Assembly: GCF_037392515.1 (NCBI RefSeq)
Contig: NC_090295.1
Location: forward strand, 18,554,001-18,618,000
DNA length: 64,000 bases
Direction: 5' to 3'
Source of the DNA: Haliotis asinina
Lineage: Eukaryota; Mollusca; Gastropoda; Lepetellida; Haliotidae
In this document: piece by piece, positions 45,167-56,837 of the stretch
Layout: every line of letters begins with the position of its first letter
How positions within the stretch are numbered: the first letter of the stretch is position 1
Notes under the pieces: model-generated
Told to the model about the DNA's origin: nothing
The model's input: only the letters and a program-made list of their open reading frames with translations
Database searches by the model: none
Made by a program: the position numbers and the translations under genes

Positions 45167-46486
45167 TCACTTGACATATACATTCCTGGCTTGGTCAATT
45201 TCTATGAGCGACGTCCTTTCAGTCATGACAATGCAACTCAGTGTTTTGGTTAAGGCTGCGTTGAACTGAATTTCTAGTGATACATTTCCCCGTCTTACTA
45301 GACTGAGATGTTCAGTGCCAGTTTCATTCAGTTCAAACACAAAAAGGGCACTTCCAAGTAAAAATTCTTTTCTGCTGATAAAGTTGCCTTTACTTTCTCT
45401 CTTTACATTCACACCATCAAATAGATTCAGATAGGTATCTGCGTCATCTGCACTGGATGCTCTCCCAGGGAGACTGACACCATTTACGTTCAGAGTAACC
45501 TTTTTGATCATACTCGATTGAAAGTTGTATGGATTCTTCACCAAAGAACCTGACATACTACTGCTCTCAACAAATGCAACTGTGTATCGATGGGCAACAG
45601 GATTTGAGATATTCTCAATAGTGAATGATTCAGTAGACACAGGAATAGTGGTTGATTTGACTTCTGTCTTCACATAGGGATACAGTGCATTGTTTGGTTT
45701 CCCGTTGGTCTTTTCTTCAAACAAAGTGTTATGAGCCAGAATTAAAGCTGGGTTCACTTTCAAATAACACACTTTAAGTGCCGCATCTAAAATGCTTATT
45801 TTGTATTTAGTATTAGCAACTCCACTCATTAGACAAAACTGAGAATCGGTTCTATACAAGGTTACATTCAATTTTACTCCGTTAATCAAATAGCGATCCA
45901 TGTTGAACACATCTTCAAACAAATTGCCAACCATTGTGATCTCTTGACTTTTAGCAATGAAGTCACCACGTTTCAACAATCCATCATTACCGCCAGCAAC
46001 AGCATCAGTTGATTCAATGTCGTCATTGTCATTGCCAGTATCTTTATAGAACAATTGTGATGTTAACTGTGAACTCTTGGCGTCTGTTCCATAATTCAAC
46101 AATGTCTTGAACATGCTTTTATAGGGATAGTGGTTATTTGCACTAGATACCAATTGATTTCCCAGGGACACCGAAACTTGAGAGAACAGGGATTGTAAAA
46201 ACAAGTTGATAGGTCCCACTTTCTCATCCACAGCCAGTGAAGATGATGTAGCATCGTCATGCACCACTTTAAGTTTCACGTGTAGTCTTGTTCTCTTCAA
46301 ATCAATGTACTCACTACCCTGATTAGGGATAGCAAATTCCAATGGTGACGAGTCGTTGATTTGGCTTAATGGACGTAGATCGTTGAAATAGAACATCTCT
46401 GTGGTTGTTGTGTAACTTGGAAGCGAAAAAAGAGAGTAAGAATCTGGGAGATATTCCGAAAAGTTACTGCTGGATAAGAGTGCCAT
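45167..46486 (-). CDS. MCP: Double jelly-roll major capsid protein, Polinton/adintovirus type
   Basis: Intact 439-residue frame from ATG 46486, four nt after the stop of the preceding gene; an earlier in-frame codon would overlap that gene. Family hallmarks are a PLEFAIPNQGSEYIDL opening, VGPINLFLQSLFSQV, YPYKSMFKTLLNYG, SQLTSQLFYKDT, DRYLINGVKLNVTL and YKISILDAALKVCYLKVNP. These match the family often annotated in animal genomes as F54H12.2-like, which is the Polinton major capsid protein. It would form pseudo-hexagonal trimers of an icosahedral shell. There is no frameshift or internal stop. The adjacent protease and ATPase complete the morphogenesis set. Confidence 0.95.
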   Translation of the reverse strand: MALLSSSNFSEYLPDSYSLFSLPSYTTTTEMFYFNDLRPLSQINDSSPLEFAIPNQGSEYIDLKRTRLHVKLKVVHDDATSSSLAVDEKVGPINLFLQSLFSQVSVSLGNQLVSSANNHYPYKSMFKTLLNYGTDAKSSQLTSQLFYKDTGNDNDDIESTDAVAGGNDGLLKRGDFIAKSQEITMVGNLFEDVFNMDRYLINGVKLNVTLYRTDSQFCLMSGVANTKYKISILDAALKVCYLKVNPALILAHNTLFEEKTNGKPNNALYPYVKTEVKSTTIPVSTESFTIENISNPVAHRYTVAFVESSSMSGSLVKNPYNFQSSMIKKVTLNVNGVSLPGRASSADDADTYLNLFDGVNVKRESKGNFISRKEFLLGSALFVFELNETGTEHLSLVRRGNVSLEIQFNAALTKTLSCIVMTERTSLIEIDQARNVYVK

Positions 46487-46490
46487 TGTT

Positions 46491-46847
46491 TTAACTGAAA
46501 ATATCGTTTCCTGCAACAGGTGTGCACGTTAAAACTTTAGCTGTCTTAGAAGGAGTAGTGTTGTCTATCTGACGTATCCTCTTAGAAGTGATGATCTGTT
46601 CTCCTGCAGCTCTTTTTAAAGACTTGCGACGTCTCTCTTTGGCATCTGCTTTCTCTACTGTGCTCTGAGTCTCTGATGTCATTTGCAATTCAACCGAAGG
46701 TCCTTCTTCTTTTCTTTTCACTGTATGAGATGGTATTACTTTAGCTGATAATTTTCTATTGTGGTATTGTTGGTGACCTGTGCTCAGTTTCTTGAAGTAA
46801 TGTTTCCAATTTTCATAGTGAGGTACATAGAGAGGATACTCTTCCAT
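46491..46847 (-). CDS. Basic virion-like protein, putative core or minor capsid component
   Basis: 118 residues from ATG 46847 (MEEYPLYVPHYENWKHYFKK). An acidic-aromatic N-terminus precedes a middle rich in Lys and Arg (AKERRRKSLKRAAG, TSKRIRQIDN). Its position just upstream of the capsid gene and its basic charge suggest a DNA-binding core or cement protein, possibly a protease substrate, but no family is recognised. Its first ~40 codons and leader are duplicated in the 163 bp immediately upstream, creating a 53-codon decoy frame (47010-46849) that stops one nt before this ATG. How the ribosome reaches this start is unclear. Confidence 0.6.
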   Translation of the reverse strand: MEEYPLYVPHYENWKHYFKKLSTGHQQYHNRKLSAKVIPSHTVKRKEEGPSVELQMTSETQSTVEKADAKERRRKSLKRAAGEQIITSKRIRQIDNTTPSKTAKVLTCTPVAGNDIFS

Positions 46848-47072
46848 CTTAACTTGCAAATGGATATCGCTGTAAGTGAAGTGTTGCACTGGTCTCCTCG
46901 CTCAAGAATGATAATTTTCCATTGTGGTATTGTTGGTGACCTGTGCTCAGTTTCTTGAAGTAATGTTTCCAATTTTCATAGTGAGGTACATAGAGAGGAT
47001 ACTCTTCCATCTTAACTTGCAAATGGATATCGCTGTAAGTGAAGTGTTGCACTGGTCTCCTCGCTCAAGAAT
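46747..47072. repeat. 163-bp tandem duplication over a gene start
   Basis: 46747-46909 and 46910-47072 match almost base for base (for example GATAATTTTCTATTG against GATAATTTTCCATTG). The repeat covers the leader, start codon and first ~40 codons of the basic protein. Confidence 0.95.
46849..47010 (-). pseudogene. Truncated duplicate of the basic protein's N-terminus
   Basis: ATG 47010 opens a frame identical at first to the basic protein. It shifts out of the parental frame at the duplication joint and ends after 53 codons at 46849. The stop and the next ATG are separated by a single G. It is likely an accidental upstream frame. Confidence 0.7.
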
Positions 47073-47095
47073 GACAAGGCTGCTTCATCACTGGG

Positions 47096-47102
47096 TTTTA
47101 TA
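47096..47102 (-). promoter_or_regulatory. TATA box of the capsid transcription unit
   Basis: TATAAAA on the minus strand, 86 nt upstream of the duplicated ATG and 43 bp inside the junction at 47139/47140. Confidence 0.55.
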
Positions 47103-47139
47103 ACAATTTCTATAACAGGTGATTCTTTCAATACCAATA

Positions 47140-47276
47140 CCTTTACTTGTTTCCAAAATTTCTTCACAAACTTTCTGTCGCATAGCTCGTGAAGAAACCT
47201 GGAAACACGGGGAAAAATATAGGAACACTTGTGCTTTCATGTGATTCCTTGTGTGTGTCCCTCAGTGTATGATTAA
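47140..47276. repeat. Truncated palindrome at the duplication joint
   Basis: Carries the inner left arm, loop and full right arm of the palindrome seen at 17341-17530. The outer 53 bp of the left arm are replaced by virus-element sequence. Confidence 0.8.
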
Positions 47277-48858
47277 TGTCCAAATGTTCAGAAATGAATG
47301 ACAGTGTGCTGATTTTGCGAACCCTGATAACGGAATATTTTATACCCTATAGTTCACTCCAGAAAAAGATTTAACCACCCCCTTCGCTCTCTCGATTAAA
47401 CTCACTAGATACTTTCCCTGAAATACGATGACAATATGCAGTGTGAATATTTAACAGAGTGAAATGAATCAAATACATAACTTGGTAAAGTGAAGTATTG
47501 AAAAGTGAAGGGTCAGCTGAGTTTCGACTAGGATTATAATGGCTCCACTACAAAGGATAAAATGACCCTTAAGGCAACCATCTTCACGTTTGACCTACAC
47601 CTCACATGATCAGTAAAACAGTCGTCACTGGCGTTTTGTGCCTGTGGTGTTACAATTGGTGCAAACATTAACATGACCTCTGGATATATATCAGCTGGGC
47701 CGTTCTACGTCATTCCAGTAACCCACTGCCATTGGCAATGGAAGGACAGGTCAAGGTTGGACACACTGACCATTCGTCATTCTGCAAAACAGTGAAAAAC
47801 CTTTGATTTACAAACTATTTCAGAGTAGACTACAATCGTACATTACAAAGGGTGAAAAGTAGGAATATAAGAATATAAATTTAAATTTATATACAGTATA
47901 ATTATTTGTTTTCACTTTAGTATTTGGAAAATGTTTGTAGTATTTATCATTTATTATGTACATTAACATGCTCAAGATGCTGAACGACCATGGCATTCAA
48001 TGTGCAGAAAATGTTAGTGTTCCTTCTGGTTTCATGTTCATACATTTCAAATTTCCTTTTAGTTCTTAGCCTCGAACATTGAGTATTTGAACAAAAGGGC
48101 TAAGTAACATGTCCAAGGGAAGATATTACTGACGTTGCGGACAAAGCTACAGCCTGGTATGACTGTCACGTTTTCCAGAATCGTGCAACGATGGATCCAT
48201 TGTAACGTCAAGTGCACAGATGTGCTGATTGAAGCCAGTTTTTTTTTGCTCCACATAAAGCTAAAACCATGCTCGCGATCACGTTCTGCAAATGCAAGAA
48301 CTGCGATAAATAATGGATATCTAAGACGTCTTGAAAAGACACGCATTGAACCTTTTGAAATCATGAACTGCAATCAACAACTCAGGCTTTTGAGATTGAA
48401 ATAACACTTTTCTTTGAAATTACATAAACGTATTGGCAGAATGAGTCCCAGATCGTACACAGATCCTACAAAACTGTAATGACGTTCCCTCGGCTCCTTA
48501 TATGGAGAACTCACTTCACCAATACTAACTGCCCTGACCTTTGGTGGGGATTGATTGTCCCCACATTTGCTCATGAATAAAGTCTCATTTCTTCTGTGGG
48601 TGGGGATCCAACATAGACCTATCCTCCAGATGCTCTGTCAGTTTGACTGGGAGTGAAGCCCTTTCTTAATATCGCCCTCAATTAGGTTACTAACGAATTG
48701 CTGAACGCGGCGTAAAACTGTAATGACACAGCCATTGTTTTGATTAGCTCGAACCGATCCGGAATACTTATCCTGACAGAACAAAATCACCACATATTAT
48801 GCATGAACATATGCATATGCGGTTTCAGTAATATTTTCATGAATGTCTTACATTGCCT

Positions 48859-49011
48859 CTTTGAGTGAGCGCGTTTCATGACGATTTTAATAATATTCCA
48901 GCAATATTACGGCGGGGGATACCAGAAATGGGCTCCACACACTGTACCCATGTGGAGACCCTAGTCTACGGCGTGACGAGAGACGCTTAAACCACTCGGC
49001 TTCCCCACCGC
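48859..49011 (-). repeat. SINE family B (unit 2 copy of 19113-19265)
   Basis: Nearly identical to 19113-19265, with one visible change (TTAATAATATT for TTAGTAATATT). Confidence 0.75.
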
Positions 49012-51380
49012 CCCAAAGCTCCTTGGAAATGCAACAGCAAAACATTTTTTTGGTAATACAATATCTGCTAAAAGCAATCAGGTGTATGATTTTCACTATT
49101 TTCATATAGTGCTGAAGCCTTCGAAATATGCACACGCATGATCTTCAATACATTCATCGGTATGGCCGAGATACATTGAGCACATACTTTCACATGTTGC
49201 GGTACAGGTTAACAAGGTGCTTTATTTGGTGCGGTGTGTTGTATTTCAGAATGGCGTTATCGTTGATTATTATATTGATTTTCTTTATGAAATCGACAAA
49301 ACCACTTCCAGTGACAAGACATATCTGTCCATTGCATTATACTGACTATATCCAGAATATGTCCAATTATTTCAGATTTAAATAGTGATATACCAAATGT
49401 TCGCAAAAAGGTGAACGTATCCTCCTGATCAGAGGAACAGCAACAGTAGCCAAAATAAAGAAGTAAGACTGTCACCCCGTGTAAGCAATACTTTAATTTA
49501 GATAGCGAATGCTGAACCCTGTTCACAGAACTTTTTTGCACGTGAGTTTAAAGACTTTCCTTGAAACTTTCGCCGAACGATCTTGATTGATTGTACCGCA
49601 ACAATTGTGAAATACACGGAGGCGTAATCCATACTCATCATTCTAAAGGTAAGATAATGATGAATATCGATTACTCCTCCGTGTATGTGTAAGACGAAAC
49701 ACACAGTAAACAGTAAACCGTTTTCCCAGAGGCAGCAAGACATATTCAGTTCATAAGGATAATACAGCAGCGTGCACGAGGAAGGATCACATGGAAGGTT
49801 CGCGAGGAAGGTTTAGCATCATCGCCTTCAGCAATTAAGTACAAGTTCGTGTCATAAAGCAATACTACTGACTTGGTTTTACTGACACGTGACATTTTCA
49901 AGAACGATGAAGTGGAATCAGATATCATGAAACCAGAATAGCCCACCAACATAAATCATCGATGTAAAGCAAAACATCGTCAACGTGTCCTCAGTCTAGA
50001 GTGATATAAAATGTAATCTTCGGTTCAATAATGTTCAAATTGCTAAATATCATGCATCAAGGAAATCAGATGTAATTTCACTTAAATGATCACTTTTATT
50101 GACTCATCTGAGAGCACACACAGTGTTGCCATCACAAACTGGAGAAGAAACAGTATTGACGGGACTGAAATTGCTGTTGACAGACCAAACTGTGACAGTG
50201 TTTGGACGAAGTGTCTGTTTCCCGTAAAACTGACAAGAATCCACAAATAGATGTGTTTGAAGAGTACAGGTTTTCCCGAGCATGTATGTAAAGAATAATA
50301 ACTGAGGTTGAAAGACAAAGGTTAGGAGTGAATGTGCAATGACAATGCAAACCTAAGCCATTTCACGAAGCCCATCCACAAACTGCCAGTGGAACTACAG
50401 AAAATGCTTAGAACTACAGAAATATTGCCATAGTTCATGATATTCAATGCTACTAATGGTGGCAAATGCTACTAATGGTGGAGACAATGCCTGCGAACCT
50501 GCGAATCTGACCAAAGGATAAAGGATGAACAAAAAGCTTAACTAACGAAACTTCACGCACACCTCAGATTAAACGACGATGGCAAGCGGGAGAGGGCTTG
50601 CTTCGACCACACTCCCTTTTTATGCGGACTTAACATCCTTGCTATCGGCCTCCATTGTTGTCAAGAACGTTTAGCTGAGATTCAAAATCGGCTTTCAAGC
50701 AACTTGTAGAAATAATAAAGAACTGGTAGGTGTCTTGAGTAGTGACTAAAAGCCCAACCACCCATGATTATGTTTAGATGATTGCATAAAATGATAGCGT
50801 AGCGATTGGCAAAGCAGGTGGGGTATACGGAAGTGTCCTGTCTTGTCTCGATATATTGCACTGTGAAGCGTTTCAAGTCGGATGGTCACCTCACATGTTT
50901 TGGGGGAAAGAAATCTTTAATCCTCGCAATCACACCAGAGCCTGTGTGCAGAACATCTGAATGAAACTGACGCACTGACATTATTGCACGGTTGACTGAT
51001 GTGTTCCTAGAAAATTTATATCAACACGATGGATGACGAATCATGGGATGTCTAAGGCTGTTTGTAACAAAGATGATAGTGTACTAAAGTTATCAGCAGT
51101 GAAGTCTGTTCCCGACAGGCATAGGTCCTCTTTAAAGCTTCTAAACTGTGATATCATGTCTGGTATGAAAACTAGTGTGAATATATAAGTCATTTATGTA
51201 AACTGAATTAGGAGGGATCATGTACTTTGAAGAGATTAGGTCGTACGTTTTTTTTATAGTTCCTGCAAGCTAAGATGGTCATTACTCTTCTTACATTCAA
51301 CAGTCAGTGACGACGGAGATTGAGGGTAAGGTAGATAAGGTATAACGACCTTTAACATATACCATTACCTTCATGTAAAT

Positions 51381-51384
<4 letters not shown>

Positions 51385-51421
<37 letters not shown>

Positions 51422-51453
51422 ATGGGTGGGTTGGGGAGAGAGAGAGAGAGAGG
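51385..51453. repeat. (GT)n and (GA)n microsatellites, unit 2
   Basis: Both runs are slightly shorter than their partners at 21638-21711. Confidence 0.85.
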
Positions 51454-51502
51454 AGAAGAAAGAATTTTACATTGGGACCTACATTGCGATGAAATCTCAG
51501 GG

Positions 51503-51635
51503 GTTAGTTTTACGCCGCTTTTAACAATGTTCTAGCAATGCCACGGCATGGGTCACATTGTACCCATGTGTGGAACTGAATCTGGGTCTTTGGTGTGACG
51601 AGTGATCGGGTTTACCACTGGGCTCCTCTACCACC
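51503..51635 (-). repeat. SINE family B fragment, unit 2
   Basis: Counterpart of 21761-21893 with the same GTTAGTTTTACGCCGCTTTT start. Confidence 0.65.
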
Positions 51636-51990
51636 CTAGAGTACGTTTGAGAAATAATGCACATATATAAATATTGTAATAATGCCGAGTATTTAATATA
51701 TACAAAACAATGTTATTGTGTAAAATGCGACCTAATAAGACATTATAGAATATGAACTTAAATCCATCATTGGGTCCCTATTGGTTTATATTATGACAGT
51801 CTTGGAGCAATGACACAATGTCATGAATACTATTCATTCAGCGTGTTAAGAGAGAATAAATATAATTTTTTATGTTCATCAAGGACACATTTGTTGCCTT
51901 TTTGAACTTAGAATCTTACTCCTTTAGGTGATTTTCATTTTACGACAATGTCCCAGCAATATCATCATTGGGGGACACCGGAAATGAGCT

Positions 51991-52609
51991 TGTTATGAGA
52001 GTGTATTTTCCGTAATTTGAGATGTTATTAATGCTGTAGTTATGATTGGGTCACAATATAAAATGTTTTAGTGTTCGTTATAATGGGTCACATTTCATAC
52101 GGAAAATTATTTAAGCGGTACGCCTCTAAGGCAGCACTTTGGGAGTTACCTCCCTTTTGAACATATGTAAACACAGGCGACGACGTTGTTCTAGATCTCT
52201 CTACGGTGTTTGCGATGGCCGTAAGTCCTCGACCTTTCGGGAAATGACTGAATTTATATGAAAAGGCTAGTTGCCGTGTGGGGACATACATTCTCTGGAG
52301 TTTATACCATCAATATCCGCCAACGCCTGTTGTCAGACCGCTCGCCGTGTGACATTCTGCATAACTGTTTCTCTTTCACACTAAGACTTTGGTGAGTTTG
52401 CTATATTATATTTTGTGACCCATTGCCTTAGATTTTGTCTCACTTGTATAGTACTTGAAATCAGTATTGTGAAATTGATTTGTGACCTTGTATAGCTTGC
52501 TCTTTACTAAAAATAATATTTGAATGTTTTAGACTTGTCTTTGTTCTGTTTTGCTGGTTCACAGGGGATTTCAGACACCTTTTGTCTCGGCAAATCCTTA
52601 ACCGTAACA
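51991..52609 (+). mobile_element. Solo LTR nested in a SINE, unit 2
   Basis: Counterpart of 22249-22867 with the same TG...CA ends and AGCT target duplication (51987-51990 and 52610-52613). It has a few substitutions, including GGGGATTTC for GGGTGTTTC near the 3' end. The host SINE resumes after it. Confidence 0.8.
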
Positions 52610-54047
52610 AGCTTCACACACTGTACCCATTTAGGAAATCGAAACCGTGTCTACGGCGTGACGAGAGAACATTGTAAATACTAGGCTACCCCACGGCCCC
52701 TCAGGAAAGATTACAGTATTTACTTTTCATATCATATCCAGTCCCTGTAACCACCAAGCATTAAAACAATAGAACAACGCACAGAACGGCTCATTCTGCA
52801 CATACACATGACATGAGGTTTGCATGTTCAGCGAGTTTCACTACCGATCCCGTTAGTAGTCTCCGACGACAAATATGAGTTGCTGAAAACAAAGTTTTAC
52901 TTGGATTAATACGGTTTGGGAAACAAGTAAAAAGAAGCCTATCAAATCAGGAAACAAGTAAAAAGAAGCCTATCAAATCAGTTTGAAGCTTCAGTCAAAT
53001 TACTATAGTCATCAACATGAACAATTAAGGTATGTTACAACCTGTTTCAAAGGCAATCAAAAACTGTCAAAATGTAGGACTCAACGCAGAGCTTCAAATT
53101 AACAGCATTAACGAGCCTGCAGCTTGCAGTTTACGTGTCACACACAGGTGACGGAAGTCACCTATACACACACAGGGAGGTCTACACGAACATTAGCTTA
53201 TATTCTCCGACGGAACTGGAAGTAATATGACTGTATCTATGCCTGCAGTTTATTTAATAAGTGTCCTCACGCTGACTAGAAGGAATCTGGGAGCTAATGT
53301 TATTTAATCACAAGATCAAACGCCTTGGGAATTGAGGGTTCACAATTATCAACTTCAGACATAGCAAGAAATTGTCTTTTCTCAAACTACTAAATCAAGT
53401 GTAAAGCAAGAAATTGTCTTTTCTCAGACTACTATATCAAAGTGTAATACATATAACTGCGTCGCCAAAGATCTCTGGGGAATTCTTGTTTTCAGAGCAA
53501 TTTGTTTGACCTTGTATATGTTACAGGAATTCAATTCTGCTGAGAAAAAAACCCAACAGTTGCTTTGTTCCTTTGAACCTGTCAAGGCGGAATACAGCAT
53601 AGTGCATGTTAGTAACACAAACAGGCATGGAGTCAAGATATGAAAAAGTTTATTCAAATTTAGAACAACAACAGGAGACTCAACCCAAGGATGTTGGACA
53701 GAATGTCAGCGTCAATGCAATTTTGTTGACGTACTTGCTGGAAGTGTCATATCAAATCTGCACGGACTGAATTGTTCAAAGGCAGGCTCACTAAACGACG
53801 ACTGCATCGTGTTTACGACCCTGCCTGGATAAAATCTGAAGAGTTATAAGTCACTCACTAAAGTCACTCACTGAAGAATCAAAGTAATAACTTCCGTTTG
53901 CTGTTCAGAACTAGTCACTTCCCAAATATGCGGAGAGCGTGACGGAAAAAGACAATTATAAAGAAGTCCCCACATATTTAAGAACCTAAAGAACAAACCG
54001 CGATGATGCTTCAGCTCAGCTTAGATTCTGTTTAATTCCGAAACTCC

Positions 54048-55792
54048 CTCAGTATCGTACGGAAGCGTATTAGGGCCACGGTGAAACATACTATCTCCTA
54101 CGTAGGACTTACTATCTGCCACGTAGTACTCAATATATCCTTTTAAAGGTTCGGATTATGAAGTATGGTTATTAAATTGAGAAACGTTTGCTTATGCTGG
54201 ACGTTAGATAGTAGAAATGCACATGAATGCATATTTATGACACTAACTTAGTGTTGCCACACGGTGTTATTGTGTGTGTGTGTGCGTGTGTTACGTTTGG
54301 GTGACGTGGACCTTGATCTAATTGCAGTTATGGGTATTCTCTCTCTCACTCACAGATACATACACACACGCACTCGCAGGCACGCACACACACACACACA
54401 GGAGGGGGGCTGGGGGTGGGGGAGGCTTCTGATATGAAATTCTCGTTACGACACGTTCTCCGAAAGTTTTGCTTGTCTTCATATGAGGCTATGTTGGACC
54501 AGATATAACACTCGTTTGCGGTTTGTTTTTTCGTAATTGTTTACAAGTTGACTTGACTCGGGTGGGAAAGTGTTGAATGCGGCGTAAAGAAATACGGAAT
54601 TAAAAAAGGCAAATGATTGTCATTATAGTTGTTTGTATAAGTATAAGGATATAAGTACGCATAGAATGCCACCGACAGACACGTCTGATTAAGACTAATG
54701 TGCAACGACCTCTGAAATATCCAGCGCATAATAGAAAAAATGTAACGAAGTGCAACATGTAACAGTGAACTAACTGCAACGCGTAACAACAGGGCAGACT
54801 GAACGCGAGGCAGTAAAGTACAACAGTCAGCCCAACATGAAAGTAATATGCAACAAGTATATTACCCATCCAAAGTCTAGACTCACTTACCCACTATATA
54901 TGTTATATATGTATACATGTTTACAACGAAGATGAATTTCTCCACCATCTTGGGGGAAACAACTGCAAACCTTATGCAGATTAATTTCACGAGAGGATGA
55001 TTCATCAAATTGCCGAAAAGCATGCGCAAATATCGTGCATGTGAACTGCTGCGTTTTGGTGTAAAGTTTTGATAAGAATTTGCCATTTTCACCGAGCTTA
55101 ATCATCTGTTGGACGCATGACAATAATTTTGTCAACGTTACGAATTTGTTTTGCTATACATCAATTCATGAGTAAACACTACCATTTAACCTGTATGGAA
55201 TATTTTGCAAAATCTAGTTTAGAACAGTTGACTGAAGTATCCCGCTACACTTACATTAGTGAGTCTAAACGTTTGATGGGTATTATAGTTGAACACACGA
55301 GTGTAATGATGAAGTATACACTAGACTCTTAGAGTAAATGAAACACATGATAGTGGACTCCAATGGTAAATATAACACATTGCTGTAGATTCTAAAAAGG
55401 TGACTGAAATAGTCACAAAGGAAATGGTTTCCGTGTCTGGGGGGACTAAGTTGACCATTTCAGATTAATGTATATTAATTAACACTGATATATCGAGCAT
55501 CTCCAAGAGAAAATACTAAGTCCTACGTAGGAGATAGTAAGTCCTACGAAGGAGATAGTAAGTCCTATGTATGTGATAGTAAGTCGTGCGTGGGAGATAG
55601 GTCCTACGTGGGAGATAGTAAATACTACGTAGGTGATAAGTCCTACGTAGGAGATAATATGTCCTATGTAGATGATAATAAGTCCTACGTAGGTGATAGT
55701 AAGTCATATGAAGGAGCTAGTATCTCCTACGTAGGAGATAATGAGACAAAAATATTTTCACCGTGGCCCTAATACGCTCCGTAGTATCGAGA
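54048..55792. mobile_element. Foldback-like element, unit 2
   Basis: Counterpart of 24311-26010 with the same inverted ends and CTACGTAG array (about 55515-55747). It is longer here because of about 64 bp near 54241 that unit 1 lacks. Confidence 0.65.
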
Positions 55793-56313
55793 TACATACG
55801 AGGCCTTACTTTTTGTACGCGGCACATTTGCGATGACAATTATACCACTGAAAATCGATCACAAGCACATGCCTTCAGGAAATATATCTATGGGTTATAA
55901 AATTACAGTCTTATGTAAAATTTATTCTGAAAGAAATTCTCGCAATTCCAACTGGCTGAGTCATATTTTGTGCACATACTATTTCCAAACCCTTCCACTG
56001 AAAGGTGCATAATTGCTAATGACTATTCACTGAGGATCAATATTCGATTAACCTAAAAATCAATGTGTATAACGTCGCATCTTACGACATGAAGATGATG
56101 TAGTTAAAAACACTTCCTTGTTTTGCTACGAAGCCCGTGTCAGTCTGACTTTCGCCGTCTGTTTGATTTCATTATCTTCTTGCGCAATACATGGCATATA
56201 TATCACTGAACATCAAACGGGAGGGAAGTATTCGGAAGCGCATCAGATGCGAGAAAAACATGTTTGTTTTTCACTTCATGAAGGTTGTTGGCGTTTCAAA
56301 GGACGGCTGGTAA

Positions 56314-56535
56314 CATCACATTTCTTCAGTTCGTGACATTATCGGTGCTGGTTTTTCAGCTAACCTTGGCAGTAAGTACAGGCATACATTCTGTCTCGAA
56401 TCCAAGGGTGACTGCAGGCGTCATCTGAAATACTGCGATGACCGTGGCTGTAACTCTACCTTCTCGATGTTTCGAAACATCTCCGGCTATGACCTAACAC
56501 ACAAATACCTGATTCTTCCTCTGAAAATACAATAG
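56314..56535 (+). CDS. Possible Cys-containing terminal exon, unit 2
   Basis: Counterpart of 26532-26753 with the same acceptor-like tract and open stretch. No family recognised; it may be chance. Confidence 0.2.
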   Translation, partial: HHISSVRDIIGAGFSANLGSKYRHTFCLESKGDCRRHLKYCDDRGCNSTFSMFRNISGYDLTHKYLILPLKIQ

Positions 56536-56691
56536 ATTCCATAATCAATAGAATTCCATGCATTATGAAAACAGTGTTACTAAAATAAGCGCAAAGTCAA
56601 CTGATCGTGTCAAGTGTAATTATCGAAACAAGAATTGTAAAACATATGGGCAACCTCGTTACTGGTAACCTAACAGTTTGATCCCAGAGAT

Positions 56692-56837
56692 GCGTTTGTT
56701 TGTTGTTTAACGCTGCACTGTGGTGATGTGGCGGTGGTCCGTAAATAATCGAGTCTGCACCCGACATTCCAGTGATCAAAAGCAAGAGCACATGTGTCAG
56801 CACCAATCCCGTAATTAGCCTCTTACTGAAGGTTACT
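56692..56837 (+). repeat. SINE family A fragment, unit 2
   Basis: Counterpart of 26910-27055. Confidence 0.6.

Larger units (their letters stand above)
17394..47139. repeat. Duplication unit 1 (29,746 bp), including the virus element
   Basis: Sequence from 17394 (CCTTTACTTGTTTCC) recurs from 47140 in direct orientation and can be followed to the window end, which matches 34223. Differences are scattered single bases plus a few indels, so the copies are either very recent or allelic. The part of the unit from 34224 to 47139 is seen only once because the window ends. Confidence 0.9.
36032..47139. mobile_element. Polinton/adintovirus-like endogenous virus element, right end truncated
   Basis: The combination of protein-primed PolB, double jelly-roll capsid, adenain-like protease and FtsK/HerA ATPase is diagnostic of the Polinton/Maverick-adintovirus group. 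Polymerase and virion genes are convergent. Accessory genes include a BIR protein and a PC4-like protein. The left limit is unknown; if the mucin-like and 127-residue genes belong, it lies left of 33.3 kb. The right end is cut at the duplication junction (47139/47140), so terminal inverted repeats cannot be compared. A retroviral-type integrase, normal in this group, is absent from the window. Most genes are intact, so integration may be fairly recent. Confidence 0.88.

Noticed and set aside
33338..47139. Retroviral-type integrase gene expected for a Polinton
   Set aside because: No frame on either strand shows the zinc HHCC and DDE arrangement. I therefore do not claim it, and suggest it may lie beyond the truncated right end.
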